Source: Halobacteriovoraceae bacterium
GTDB taxonomy: Bacteria; Bdellovibrionota; Bacteriovoracia; Bacteriovoracales; Bacteriovoracaceae
Length of the DNA: 64,000 bases
Direction of reading: 5' to 3'
Assembly (NCBI GenBank): GCA_002707495.1
Contig: PAMZ01000022.1
Coordinates: 332,156-396,155, forward strand
In this document: positions 8,088 through 16,578 of the stretch, piece by piece
Layout: every line of letters starts with the position of its first letter
Position numbering within the stretch: position 1 is the first letter of the stretch
Translations under genes and position numbers: made by a program
The notes under the pieces: generated by a model
The model's database searches: none
Told to the model about the DNA's origin: nothing
The model's input: only the letters and a program-made list of their open reading frames with translations

Positions 8088-9400
8088 TCAAAAATTTTTT
8101 GAATATAAGAATCAGGCCTGACCAGTACAGTTTTTCCAAAATAAGGTGACGTCTTATCCATTTTTATGACTTGTATGTACTCAGGAATATGTTCGAGTTT
8201 AGAATCACCAGAAGTAAGTAGAGTGTACTTGGTATAGTCTAACAATGAATAAATTCGTGTGCTCCCTACTTTAAAGTCTAATAATCTTCTCTGATCTTTG
8301 TAATGAATTCCCATTCCCGTTATATTTCCGGCACGCTCCTCTACAATTTTCATATAATCATGGGCATGAGTACCACTTTGTGAGAATTTAGTAGCACGAA
8401 CCAGAGCTCCCGAAGAATCAATAACAGATTTCGCCACCGGAATTCGTTCTGACTCATAAGTTTTTAAAAGATCTATACTAAAATTAATTTTCATTTGAAT
8501 CTTCCAGATTAAATTCACGGCATCAGCCAGACCCGTATTTAATCCCTGTCCTCCATTAACAGAGTGGACATGACATGCGTCACCAGCAAGAAAGACTTTA
8601 TTTTCAATGCTATAGTTTTCTGCCACAGACTCTTTAACGGAGAATTGAGAGAACCAAGAACGCCTCTTAATTTTAATTTTATAGGGAGCTATGGCATTTC
8701 TTATCTTCGATAAAACTTCTTCTTCCTTAAAATCTTTTTTATCCATCCTTATATAAAACCTTTCAATATTTCCTTCCCTGGGAATTTTTGCAACGTCTGA
8801 AGTTTCACTCTGAAAAACAACAATTTCAGGATTCATCGGGAAGTCCGTATCAAACTCGGCATCCAATACCGCCCAGACGATTTCTGGTCGATTAAGGGGA
8901 AAGGGAATATTAAAATGGCTTCGAACAAAAGAACGAGCACCGTCTGCGCCTAAGACATATTGAGAGGTGAGACTTTCTCCATTTGAAAGTGTGCAAACAC
9001 ATAAGTCGTTTTTTATTTTAATATCTATGAGCTCGACTTCACGCCTGACTGAAATTTTTTCGTTTAAAATTTTTTCAATCTTTGCTTGTCCTAGCATCAG
9101 AAAATGTTTGTGATAACAACCTTCTAAACCATCCCACCATTCTGATTGTCGAGAGACGAACTGCCCTTGTTTAAAAACAGAGCTTGTCTTGCAAGGTAAG
9201 CCGAGGGGATAAATTTCGTTAAATAGTCCTGCTAATTCTAAAAATTGCAGAGTTCTAGCATTTAAAGCATCCGCTCTTCCTCGCTTTAAAGGCGCTCCAG
9301 CCTTGTCTAGTATCATAATTTTCAAACCAGATTTCTGAGCAAGATAAGCACTCAAAAGACCTACCGGACCTGCTCCTGAAATAATAAGATCGTAGATCAT
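8051..9400 (-). CDS. FAD-dependent aromatic monooxygenase, PheA/TfdB/UbiH-like
   Basis: 449-aa group A flavoprotein hydroxylase. The N-terminal Rossmann motif GAGPVG (residues 9-14) with downstream ILDKAGAPLKRGRADALNART, the FAD/NADPH DG motif (VLGADGARSFVR) and the second FAD motif VFLAGDACHVHSVNGGQGLN are all present. Such enzymes hydroxylate aromatic rings with NAD(P)H and O2. Last gene of the operon isonitrile synthase - 2OG oxygenase - monooxygenase, with 4-bp ATGA-type overlap to the previous gene, so it probably tailors the isonitrile product. The PvcC enzyme of the classical pvc cluster belongs to a different flavin hydroxylase class, so this is an analogue at most. Confidence 0.85.
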   Translation of the reverse strand: MIYDLIISGAGPVGLLSAYLAQKSGLKIMILDKAGAPLKRGRADALNARTLQFLELAGLFNEIYPLGLPCKTSSVFKQGQFVSRQSEWWDGLEGCYHKHFLMLGQAKIEKILNEKISVRREVELIDIKIKNDLCVCTLSNGESLTSQYVLGADGARSFVRSHFNIPFPLNRPEIVWAVLDAEFDTDFPMNPEIVVFQSETSDVAKIPREGNIERFYIRMDKKDFKEEEVLSKIRNAIAPYKIKIKRRSWFSQFSVKESVAENYSIENKVFLAGDACHVHSVNGGQGLNTGLADAVNLIWKIQMKINFSIDLLKTYESERIPVAKSVIDSSGALVRATKFSQSGTHAHDYMKIVEERAGNITGMGIHYKDQRRLLDFKVGSTRIYSLLDYTKYTLLTSGDSKLEHIPEYIQVIKMDKTSPYFGKTVLVRPDSYIQKIFDQNEELKLNMVF

Positions 9401-10203
9401 CTGGTATACTCCAAGTGTGGGTTTTCAATTCTCTGTGTGCCTAGGATTTGAATCCTTTGAAGATGTCTAGGCGAGCCGCTCGTAAACCTTTTCCTTCCAT
9501 GCAAGAGGGTGAAATTATCAGCTAAAACGACATCACCATCTTTCCATTTATGGGCTAGACAATATTTTGGGGAATATATCCATTCCTTTAGTTCATTTAC
9601 GATACTAGTCTTTGATCCATGCACTTCAAAACTTGGATGGTTTTTGAAATGACCATCCTCCTGGCTTGGTGGCTCGCAGTAGCGTAAGACAGGATAGTTT
9701 TTTTCTTGATGCTTACAAATAAGGGGAGCCGTCGTCTTACTATCATAAAACTCCATTTTTCTTTTATAGCTAAAACTAATTTTCTCCCAGCTCATTAGTG
9801 TTTCAGCGTCGAGATCTTCAATAATCTTTTTAGTAAATGAAAATAAAGTTTCTCCACCGTGATTTGAGAGAGGAGCTTTAACACAATTAAATATTTGCAT
9901 TTCAGGAACTTCTTTTCGATACATTCCATCCCAATGCATTGGAATGTAAGAGTGATCAAAAATATGATCAGCTGGATTTTTTTGTTCCAAGAGATTTAAA
10001 ACTTTTCCAAAAGGCCATAAACTTACCTCTCCAAAAGACTCACTAAACGCAACGAACTTTTTTTCTGACTCAAGGCCTTTAAATCCTCTTAAAACAATTA
10101 AATGTTCTTGGTGAAATATTTTCTTTAGGTTTTGAATAGATAAGGAATCAATTGACTCATTGTTCCCCTCAATCATCACGCCAAAAGGACTGAGTCTCTT
10201 CAT
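9397..10203 (-). CDS. Fe(II)/2-oxoglutarate oxygenase, TauD/PvcB-like
   Basis: 268-aa TauD/TfdA-fold dioxygenase. Metal ligands are visible: HWD with His90 and Asp92, and the distal His235 in FTLLHGRKRF. The 2OG-binding Arg is in PRHLQR (Arg246 or Arg250). It follows the isonitrile synthase gene with a 4-bp overlap and overlaps the monooxygenase by 4 bp. In known pvcAB/isnAB pairs this partner desaturates or decarboxylates the amino-acid-derived isonitrile to a vinyl isonitrile. That reaction is assigned here from context. Confidence 0.88.
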   Translation of the reverse strand: MKRLSPFGVMIEGNNESIDSLSIQNLKKIFHQEHLIVLRGFKGLESEKKFVAFSESFGEVSLWPFGKVLNLLEQKNPADHIFDHSYIPMHWDGMYRKEVPEMQIFNCVKAPLSNHGGETLFSFTKKIIEDLDAETLMSWEKISFSYKRKMEFYDSKTTAPLICKHQEKNYPVLRYCEPPSQEDGHFKNHPSFEVHGSKTSIVNELKEWIYSPKYCLAHKWKDGDVVLADNFTLLHGRKRFTSGSPRHLQRIQILGTQRIENPHLEYTR

Positions 10204-11180
10204 TGTGCCACCTCAAAATAGCGAGCTTTCCCGTTACGATCTCGAACAAGATTTGCCCCAAGCTCCTCTGCCTGCCAGCGCTTCATGAGTCGCAGTTTCC
10301 CGTCGATTTTCACCGCAACTCCATGCCAAGGAGTCATCCATGTCTCCTTGCCCAAGAGCTGAATTCCTAATTTTTTTGAACCGCAGGCTTGGGGATGAAT
10401 GGACAGTCTAACAGCACTAGGAAAAAGTTCTTCAATTAGATTCGTCCAAGCATTACTTCTTTGAATCATATGATAAGCTTTTTTTCGACTCTGTTTTTGA
10501 ATTTGGCTTTTTGAAATCTTGATTTCTGGATGTAATTGATCTTCCACTAAAAATTTCACCAGTCCACAATACATTCTGTGAATTTCTGAGTGGGCGCTTT
10601 CAGCTTGTCCCCTTTTTACATCTGATCTTATTTGTTCAATCGATCGACCATGGGTGAGAACAAGAGCTTCTCTTATGGCTTCAAAGCTTTCTCCAGGGGC
10701 GATTTCATCTAAGTGAAAAGTAGAAAGATGGGAAAGTTTTAATTCCGTAATTAGGGAGTCTATGGACATTTGATATTCAGTGACATGATCTTCCTTCATT
10801 CCTACGACATCACTAAAGACTCTTCCATCTGAACAAATGATAATCTTCGCACCAGGAGTATAGATCTCTTGAATAGTTTCACAAAGAGAGTTTAAAAAAA
10901 TTAATGATTGTTCTTCAGCAAGATCTGGAAGATGGCCGAGCACCTTGTTTAAATTTGGCGATTTTCCCGGAAAAGCAGGGAGCACAAACTCAATAGGATG
11001 ATTTTTACGAACACTCTCATAGACTTTATCCAGGTGAGGAACTTGGCAGTGATGACAATTCTCATCACAATCTGAAATTGACCTCTTAACTTTCAAAAAC
11101 TCGCCCAGAATTTTTTGAGCTATCGTTAATTCTTGGCTTGAAGTATTTTGTATACCGTTTGCGTAGTCTAAAATTTTCAC
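10200..11180 (-). CDS. Isonitrile synthase, PvcA/IsnA/Dit1 family
   Basis: 326-aa cytoplasmic enzyme of the Dit1/PvcA family, which converts the alpha-amino group of an aromatic amino acid to an isonitrile, with the isonitrile carbon coming from ribulose 5-phosphate. Family signatures: CDENCHHC (38-45), FVLPAFPGKSPN (65-76), LGHLPD, YTPGAKIIICSDGRVFSDV (residues 107-125), and a C-terminal SIHPQACGSKKLGI with TPWHGV. The GTG start at 11180 has AGGAGG 4 nt upstream; that Shine-Dalgarno can be masked by a complementary CCTCCT (see 11185-11209). First gene of the three-gene operon. Substrate (Tyr or Trp) cannot be told from the sequence. Confidence 0.9.
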   Translation of the reverse strand: MKILDYANGIQNTSSQELTIAQKILGEFLKVKRSISDCDENCHHCQVPHLDKVYESVRKNHPIEFVLPAFPGKSPNLNKVLGHLPDLAEEQSLIFLNSLCETIQEIYTPGAKIIICSDGRVFSDVVGMKEDHVTEYQMSIDSLITELKLSHLSTFHLDEIAPGESFEAIREALVLTHGRSIEQIRSDVKRGQAESAHSEIHRMYCGLVKFLVEDQLHPEIKISKSQIQKQSRKKAYHMIQRSNAWTNLIEELFPSAVRLSIHPQACGSKKLGIQLLGKETWMTPWHGVAVKIDGKLRLMKRWQAEELGANLVRDRNGKARYFEVAQ

Positions 11181-11184
11181 ACTT

Positions 11185-11209
11185 CCTCCTGTGACATTTC
11201 CTTAGGAGG
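11185..11209 (-). promoter_or_regulatory. Shine-Dalgarno-sequestering hairpin ahead of the isonitrile operon
   Basis: On the minus strand CCTCCT (11209 to 11204) is exactly complementary to the ribosome-binding AGGAGG (11190 to 11185), with a 13-nt loop. The GTG start at 11180 lies 4 nt beyond. Such pairing would hide the ribosome site and could give temperature- or factor-dependent translation. Six base pairs is a modest stem. Confidence 0.45.
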
Positions 11210-11277
11210 TTTTTACAGCAACGCAGCGATAATAAAAAATGATTACATCTTATGCTTGTGAATGGTTTTTTTTATAC

Positions 11278-11991
11278 CTAGAAAAAGTGATTCATAATGG
11301 CTTCGCACTGAGCTTCAGTCAGGGAATAGTTTTTACCAGCGATATCACTGCCACCCATAAGATTGCGGGTGGTATTATTCTCCAAATGCCCAAGATCACC
11401 CATAATATGGACGATTTCATGGGCTAATGTAGAGTAGGTCGCATCTGCCATAGGTACATTTGTATGCACACTATTTTCTTCAGAAATCCAAAAAGTTCCT
11501 AATAAAGGCCTATAACTTGGAAATTGTGTGGTTCTTTCTGAGCGAATAACAGACGACAAATTAATGGCGAAGGCAGATCCATAAGGTTTTATTTTTTGAA
11601 AAAGAAATCCTAGTAATTTTCTCTCGGGAATTCCCTCCAAGCCAATAGGAACTTCAGGCATTCCTAGATATGGGTTATTGACTAGAACTTGATCTTTAAA
11701 TTTTTGAGGAAGCGTTACCTGAATAAATTCAACTTTATTGATCCCAATCCCGCAGTCTCCAAGACTCCTTTGTGTCTTTTCCAATTCACGATTCATGATC
11801 TGATCATCGGCCCACTTAGATTCTAAATCGAGGATAATAGTCAATTCAATTTGCCTGTCAGCCTGGGAAGTATAGGTTTTTTCAAGGGTTCCAATATAGT
11901 TAAAATAACTATTTCTTATGATCTCTTCATTAGCGGAAGCACTTGAAATAAATGAAGTAAAAAATAGACTCAATAGAATTTTGTTTTTCAT
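11278..11991 (-). CDS. Secreted zincin-like protein
   Basis: 237-aa protein with a signal peptide cleaved near SSASA|NE (residue 20). It carries an HExxH zinc-binding helix, LAHEIVHIMGDLGH, with His191, Glu192, His195 and a further His202. The HExxHxxG pattern resembles metzincins, but the third His is one residue later than the consensus, so the third ligand is uncertain. Probably a periplasmic or secreted metallopeptidase. It is a monocistronic minus-strand gene, divergent from the subtilase at 12132. A neighbouring gene at 14118 has a comparable HExxH. Confidence 0.7.
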   Translation of the reverse strand: MKNKILLSLFFTSFISSASANEEIIRNSYFNYIGTLEKTYTSQADRQIELTIILDLESKWADDQIMNRELEKTQRSLGDCGIGINKVEFIQVTLPQKFKDQVLVNNPYLGMPEVPIGLEGIPERKLLGFLFQKIKPYGSAFAINLSSVIRSERTTQFPSYRPLLGTFWISEENSVHTNVPMADATYSTLAHEIVHIMGDLGHLENNTTRNLMGGSDIAGKNYSLTEAQCEAIMNHFF

Positions 11992-12131
11992 TTGCCTGTC
12001 TTACCTCTCAAAAAGCCTTTAGACAAAGCATATTATGCATTGCATGAAAAACATTCTCATGATACACTGCGTTATCATCAAGAGTTTTTCTACTCTTTCA
12101 CTAATTCCCTCTCATTTTTAAAGGATCTTCT

Positions 12132-13676
12132 ATGAAAGTCTTCATGTACCTTTGGGTCGCTTTCTGCCTATGCACCTCTGCTTTTAGTCAGGACCTCATC
12201 TACAAAGTAAAAGAAAAATTAACAGAAAAACAATCTCGAAGGCTAGCGAGTGTGATGAATAAGTTTGAGAAAGTGGATAAACCACGTCGCTTCAAAAAGC
12301 GTCATCATAAAGCTTCACGGTTTGCTAAAAAACTAAGATTGAAAAAAAGAGAATTTCGAAAAACCACTTCAGTGAAATCTCAAATTGAAACTCTTAAACA
12401 AACTGGTTTATTCGATTATATTGAAGAAGATACCATCGAACATGAAATCGCTTTTCAAGTGAATGATCCTCATGCTGATAGACAATGGCACCATTCAAAT
12501 ATTGAGACTCTAGGGGCATGGGACTTTACCCAAGGTTCAGCTTCAGTGGTCGTGGCCGTATGCGATTCGGGTGTAGATGCCAATCATGAAGACTTACAAG
12601 GGGTAGTCCTTCCGGGATATAATTTCGTAGACGACAATAGTGACAGCTCTCCCTCTACCAATCATGGAACCCAAGTGGCAGGGCTTATTGCCGCCCAAAC
12701 AAATAGAAGTGGAGGTCATGGAATTGCGCCCCTTTCGAAGATTCTCCCTCTTCGCATCACTAATGATGGAAATACTTTTCTCTCTACAATCGTAGAGTGT
12801 ATTGAATACGCTGCCGATAATGGAGCCAAAGTTATCAATGTCAGTTTTACGGGGATAAACTCTAATGCTGTTCAAGCAGCTGGAGAATATGCAAAATCAA
12901 AAGGGGCCCTTCTCGTCTATGCGGCTGGGAACCAAGGACGCGACAGGGGAAGCTGGCCTGATCATCAAGATGTACTTGCAGTGGGAGCGACGACTGAAAA
13001 GGAAAGAAGATCTAGTTTTTCAAATTATGGTCATTTTATAGACATTGTTGCTCCAGGATCAAATATTTATACCACAAGTCCGAATAATCGATATAGCAGT
13101 GTTAGTGGAACTTCTTTTTCTGCACCGATAGTATCTGGAGCAGCTGCTCTTATTTATGCACTCAATACCCAGGCTGATCCAAGTGAAGTAGAAAAATTTC
13201 TCATTCAAGGGACACGAAGAGTGGGTGATGAATTTAGCTTTGGTGCTGGACTTCTCAATATCAATGAGTCAGTAAGGCTAGCTTTTGAGAGTTGGCAAAC
13301 TCCCCCTCCTTCTCAAGATGAGCCTACACCCAATGAACCCACTCCCATGACTCCCTCACTTTATGTCGAAGATATAAGTCTCACTGTCTTCTATAGTTGG
13401 AGTCGGGCCAGAACAGAAGCCAATATTCTTATAAAGGATAACTTAGGCGAGGCTGTCGTGGGAGCTGAGGTTAAAGTTGATATCGACGGAGAAGAAGTCA
13501 TAGCAATCACAGATTCAAATGGTATCGCCTTTTTTCAAACCGAACAGAAGTCTCGAAATCACCGATTCATCTATCAAGTTCTCAATGTTTCTGCCCCTGG
13601 ATATCAGTATCAACCAGATGATAACCTTGAAACAAACGCCAATATCCGTGCGAGAAGAAGATTTTGGTTTTTTTAG
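12132..13676 (+). CDS. Secreted subtilisin-like serine protease (S8)
   Basis: 514-aa exported peptidase. Signal peptide to about residue 19 (TSAFSQ), then a very basic prodomain (20-105, inhibitor-I9-like). The catalytic domain has Asp145 in VAVCDSGVD, His178 in NHGTQVAGLIAAQ, oxyanion Asn267 in YAAGNQG and nucleophile Ser328 in SGTSFSAPIVSGAAAL. A Pro/Glu/Thr linker (about 397-411) leads to a C-terminal Ig-like or carboxypeptidase-regulatory-like beta domain (GEAVVGAEVKV). AAAGGATC precedes the ATG. A TTGCAT/TACACT pair 17 bp apart (about 12042-12070) could be its promoter. All catalytic residues are intact, so it is probably active. Confidence 0.93.
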   Translation: MKVFMYLWVAFCLCTSAFSQDLIYKVKEKLTEKQSRRLASVMNKFEKVDKPRRFKKRHHKASRFAKKLRLKKREFRKTTSVKSQIETLKQTGLFDYIEEDTIEHEIAFQVNDPHADRQWHHSNIETLGAWDFTQGSASVVVAVCDSGVDANHEDLQGVVLPGYNFVDDNSDSSPSTNHGTQVAGLIAAQTNRSGGHGIAPLSKILPLRITNDGNTFLSTIVECIEYAADNGAKVINVSFTGINSNAVQAAGEYAKSKGALLVYAAGNQGRDRGSWPDHQDVLAVGATTEKERRSSFSNYGHFIDIVAPGSNIYTTSPNNRYSSVSGTSFSAPIVSGAAALIYALNTQADPSEVEKFLIQGTRRVGDEFSFGAGLLNINESVRLAFESWQTPPPSQDEPTPNEPTPMTPSLYVEDISLTVFYSWSRARTEANILIKDNLGEAVVGAEVKVDIDGEEVIAITDSNGIAFFQTEQKSRNHRFIYQVLNVSAPGYQYQPDDNLETNANIRARRRFWFF

Positions 13677-13745
13677 AACCCTGTAAAAGATACTGGGTTT
13701 AAAGGGGCTCTATGCAGCTTGGGACAAAAATGATACTTCAGATTC

Positions 13746-14114
13746 ATGAATAATCAAAAAAGACCACAGAGAAATACTCCTAAGTCTCCAGAGAGGCATA
13801 AAGAAAAGTCCAATAGAAGACGTACTTCTTTTACATCAAGAGGTTCTGCGGATGATCGTTTCACAAAAATCTATGTGGGAAATCTCAACTATCAAATAGA
13901 TGAGGCTGGAATCTACAAACTTTTCACGAAGTTCGGAAAAGTTGGAAAGATTGAAGTTATCCGGGATAAAAAGACTCAGCAGAGTAAAGGAATCGCCTTT
14001 CTTCAAATGTTTAATCGAGAGCATGCTGAAAATTCAATCCAAAAATTGAATGGTAGTGTCGTAGATGGAAGAACTCTTAAAGTCAGTGTAGCCCTAGAAC
14101 GTTCAAAGAAATAA
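13746..14114 (+). CDS. RRM-type RNA-binding protein
   Basis: 122-aa cytoplasmic protein. A basic, Arg/Lys/Ser-rich tail of about 38 residues precedes a single RNA-recognition motif with RNP2 (KIYVGNL) and RNP1 (KGIAFLQM). Bacterial single-RRM proteins of this size bind single-stranded RNA and are often cold- or stress-responsive. No strong ribosome site precedes the ATG. Monocistronic; the neighbouring gene at 14118 converges on it with 3 bp between stops. Confidence 0.9.
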   Translation: MNNQKRPQRNTPKSPERHKEKSNRRRTSFTSRGSADDRFTKIYVGNLNYQIDEAGIYKLFTKFGKVGKIEVIRDKKTQQSKGIAFLQMFNREHAENSIQKLNGSVVDGRTLKVSVALERSKK

Positions 14115-14117
14115 GAC

Positions 14118-15653
14118 TTAATTTTTCTCGCCAAGCCAAAGCTTGGGATCAAAACAATACTCGGGCCTTTGAGAACATGAATCTACATAATCCTCAGAAG
14201 GAGCACCTGTGTGTCTTTTTCTCGAAACTCTTCTCGTAAACCTCGCACATGCATTATAGTTTTGAAGCAAACTAAGCTGACTCGAATTAAGCCCAGTATT
14301 CTGTTCACACTCGCCACTAATCAGGCGGTAAAACTGAGCCGGATATAAAAGAGTGTCACCTTCAACTTCAATTGGTTTTGAGCGGGTTTTTATTCCTTCC
14401 TGGGAAACTTGAATCTCCCCGAGGGAAAGAACTCCAGAATCTACCGACTCTTCACTTGTTCCCGCCGGGCAGCGATAGGATCTAGCTTCAGGATCACTAA
14501 GAAAACTTACTCTAAACTTCATCTCTTCCAGAAATTGAAGGCAAATTCGCTTGTCACTTCCGATAAGACTAGAGCAGTCACAATTTAATCTTGTCTTTCC
14601 CACCCATAGTTTTGATTCAGAGATGGCATTCCAAACTTTCATCTCAGTCACTTCTACTCTTTCATCTTCATTTTTAAGAACTTCTAGAAATGGTCTCTTA
14701 ATTTCGCTATTATTTTTTTCACCGCTATTGAGAAATTCCTTTTGACAGAAAACTTGTAAAGCAGATTTGTCTGCTTGGGGGTGGCCTTTTGGATATCCGT
14801 AATTAATAGCCGAGCTATTAAGCTCAAGAAGATTCGTCTGCATAATCATCTCTTGATAGAGAGGATTCAAATCCATTTTTTGTTTAAGCTCTCGAGCGTT
14901 ACTAGTGTCTGAAAATCGACAAAATTTTTGGTCTCCCACATAAGCATCAAAGACGATGCCATGTTTATGCATTAAAGAGTCCATAGGAGAAAGAGAATCA
15001 AGATTTCTTATATCATCAGCAAATCGACATTCACCTTCAGTAGGTTTCATGGCTTCATCTTTTTCTAAGTATTCATCACAGAGGCCAGCATGGTGAAACA
15101 TCTCATGGACTAGTGTTGAACATCCGGCGTCTTCAGCAAAGTTTCCAGCGTTACTCCTTGCTCCTTTTCCAACAAGATTTATGACTACTAAAGGTGGAGT
15201 GGGAAGATTAGAGTTCGATGTCTTATTAACCGAGAGACGAATTTTTTCTCCTGCCGGACCTTTAAGAAAAGGATTTGCTAATTCAATACAAGTTTGGAGA
15301 CGGGATAACATCTGATCACCATTCAAACTTGTTGCAGCTGTCGGATTAAATTGAATATTAAACGCCAACTCATATTCATTTCCACCAGTACGAGTGAGTA
15401 AATAACGAGAGTCCGCAGGCACTGGATACTCAAAAGAAAAGGCTTTGGTAGTCATTCTATTTTCAGAACCCGGCTCATTTTGAGAATCTATAATTTTAGA
15501 TTGCCCAACAGAAAGAGGGTAACAACTTGAAGAAACAATACTATTGGTGTTGAAAACTTCAGTCGATCTCACCTGTGGCTTGGGACAATTAACACAGTCG
15601 TTAGCTAATAAAGCCGAGGAATAAATCATAAGAATAAAAGCCAGATTTTTCAC
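14118..15653 (-). CDS. Secreted HExxH metallopeptidase-like protein
   Basis: 511-aa exported protein; the signal peptide ends near ALLAND (about residue 17) and CVNC follows. The zinc-binding signature LVHEMFHHAGLCDEY is present with His183, Glu184, His187, and Glu194 as a possible third ligand. Many Cys in the mature part (SSCYP, CIELAN, GCST, CRFAD, NCDCSS and others) point to disulfides outside the cytoplasm. The family is not one I can name. It is divergent from the DUF4360 genes, and the intergenic region (15654-15867) holds paired dyads. Confidence 0.65.
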   Translation of the reverse strand: MKNLAFILMIYSSALLANDCVNCPKPQVRSTEVFNTNSIVSSSCYPLSVGQSKIIDSQNEPGSENRMTTKAFSFEYPVPADSRYLLTRTGGNEYELAFNIQFNPTAATSLNGDQMLSRLQTCIELANPFLKGPAGEKIRLSVNKTSNSNLPTPPLVVINLVGKGARSNAGNFAEDAGCSTLVHEMFHHAGLCDEYLEKDEAMKPTEGECRFADDIRNLDSLSPMDSLMHKHGIVFDAYVGDQKFCRFSDTSNARELKQKMDLNPLYQEMIMQTNLLELNSSAINYGYPKGHPQADKSALQVFCQKEFLNSGEKNNSEIKRPFLEVLKNEDERVEVTEMKVWNAISESKLWVGKTRLNCDCSSLIGSDKRICLQFLEEMKFRVSFLSDPEARSYRCPAGTSEESVDSGVLSLGEIQVSQEGIKTRSKPIEVEGDTLLYPAQFYRLISGECEQNTGLNSSQLSLLQNYNACARFTRRVSRKRHTGAPSEDYVDSCSQRPEYCFDPKLWLGEKN

Positions 15654-15712
15654 TTTATTATTGTAACTAGTTAAAATCTCTAGTGATACCAGGCAAAAAT
15701 AGCGCCAATATG

Positions 15713-15774
15713 ATCTTAGGCGACTAAGATGCCACCCAATGCCACACTGCTCTTACATCTTAGGCACCTAAGAT
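15713..15774. promoter_or_regulatory. Two perfect ATCTTAG-N4-CTAAGAT operator dyads
   Basis: ATCTTAG-GCGA-CTAAGAT spans 15713-15730 and ATCTTAG-GCAC-CTAAGAT spans 15757-15774. Both have perfect 7-bp arms and are followed by GCC. The centres are 44 bp apart, about four helical turns, as expected for cooperative dimers on one DNA face. They lie about 59 and 103 bp upstream of the start predicted from the sigma-54-like promoter at 15799, and also upstream of the divergent gene at 15653. Confidence 0.6.
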
Positions 15775-15798
15775 GCCCTCTTAAACCCCTAAAAACAT

Positions 15799-15814
15799 TG
15801 GCACGAGCTTTTCA
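15799..15814 (+). promoter_or_regulatory. Sigma-54-like promoter of the DUF4360 genes
   Basis: TGGCACG-N4-TTTCA matches the -24/-12 consensus TGGCACG-N4-TTGCW at every position but one: the -12 GC reads TC. The spacing is exact. With the twin dyads upstream it resembles an enhancer-activated promoter. The imperfect -12 element is the main doubt. Confidence 0.45.
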
Positions 15815-15867
15815 ATAGAGCTGATTAATCAAACAAGACAGATGATGGTCTTACAGGAGGAAAAAGA

Positions 15868-16521
15868 ATGAAAATACTTTCTACACTATTATTATTGAGT
15901 TCACTTAGCGTTACAGCAGCCCAAGCTGGCGATCTCAACGACATTCAACTTGGGGAACCAGGACATGCTGGATCAGGCTGCCCCATCGGTTCAGTCTCGG
16001 CGACTTTAAGTCCAGATAAGAAAAGCTTAAGTATTCTCTTTGATGAATATGTCGTGGAAGCAGGTCCATTTAGCGGCAAGAGAATGGATAGAAAAAACTG
16101 TCAACTGGCCATTCCCGTTCACGTACCTAATGGTTACTCAGTATCACTCGTAGGGATTGACTACCGAGGATACAACTACCTGCCAAGAAGAGCTCAAGCA
16201 GTCTTCACCGCAGAATACTTTTTTGCTGGGATGAGAGGTCCAAGATACAGCAAATCCTTTAATGGAGCTATGGATCAGGAGTATACACTAACCAACAACC
16301 TCGCACTAACTGCACTTACTTGGTCTAAATGTGGTGAGGATGTAAACCTTCGGATCGCAACAGCGATGAGACTACGTAATATGGATCGATATGATGATGC
16401 CATGAGTACAGTTGACTCAGCTGACATAAATGCAGGATTGATCTACAAACTACAATTTAAAAGATGTAACCAAGTTGTAGAAGAGCCTGAAGATGATTTT
16501 TGGGGCGATGACTGGTTCTAA
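15868..16521 (+). CDS. DUF4360 secreted protein
   Basis: 217-aa exported protein; signal peptide to VTAAQA|GD (residue 20). DUF4360 hallmarks in order: GSGCPIGSVSATLSPD, LSILFDEY, KNCQLAIPVHVPNGYSVSLV, and DYRGYNYLP. The family is secreted, Cys-containing and of unknown function. AGGAGG 7 nt before the ATG is a strong ribosome site. The C-terminus is acidic and aromatic (EDDFWGDDWF). A paralogue follows at 16579, separated by a GGGAGGC hairpin. Expression is probably controlled by the dyads and promoter at 15713-15814. Confidence 0.85.
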   Translation: MKILSTLLLLSSLSVTAAQAGDLNDIQLGEPGHAGSGCPIGSVSATLSPDKKSLSILFDEYVVEAGPFSGKRMDRKNCQLAIPVHVPNGYSVSLVGIDYRGYNYLPRRAQAVFTAEYFFAGMRGPRYSKSFNGAMDQEYTLTNNLALTALTWSKCGEDVNLRIATAMRLRNMDRYDDAMSTVDSADINAGLIYKLQFKRCNQVVEEPEDDFWGDDWF

Positions 16522-16543
16522 ACAAAGCATTACTTTTCACTTG

Positions 16544-16560
16544 GGGAGGCCTTGCCTCCC
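16544..16560 (+). other. Intercistronic hairpin
   Basis: GGGAGGC-CTT-GCCTCCC is a perfect 7-bp stem with a 3-nt loop between the two DUF4360 genes. No T-run follows, so it is more likely an mRNA-stability or processing element than a full terminator; it could lower expression of the second gene. Confidence 0.5.
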
Positions 16561-16578
16561 TAACCATACGAGGCAAAT

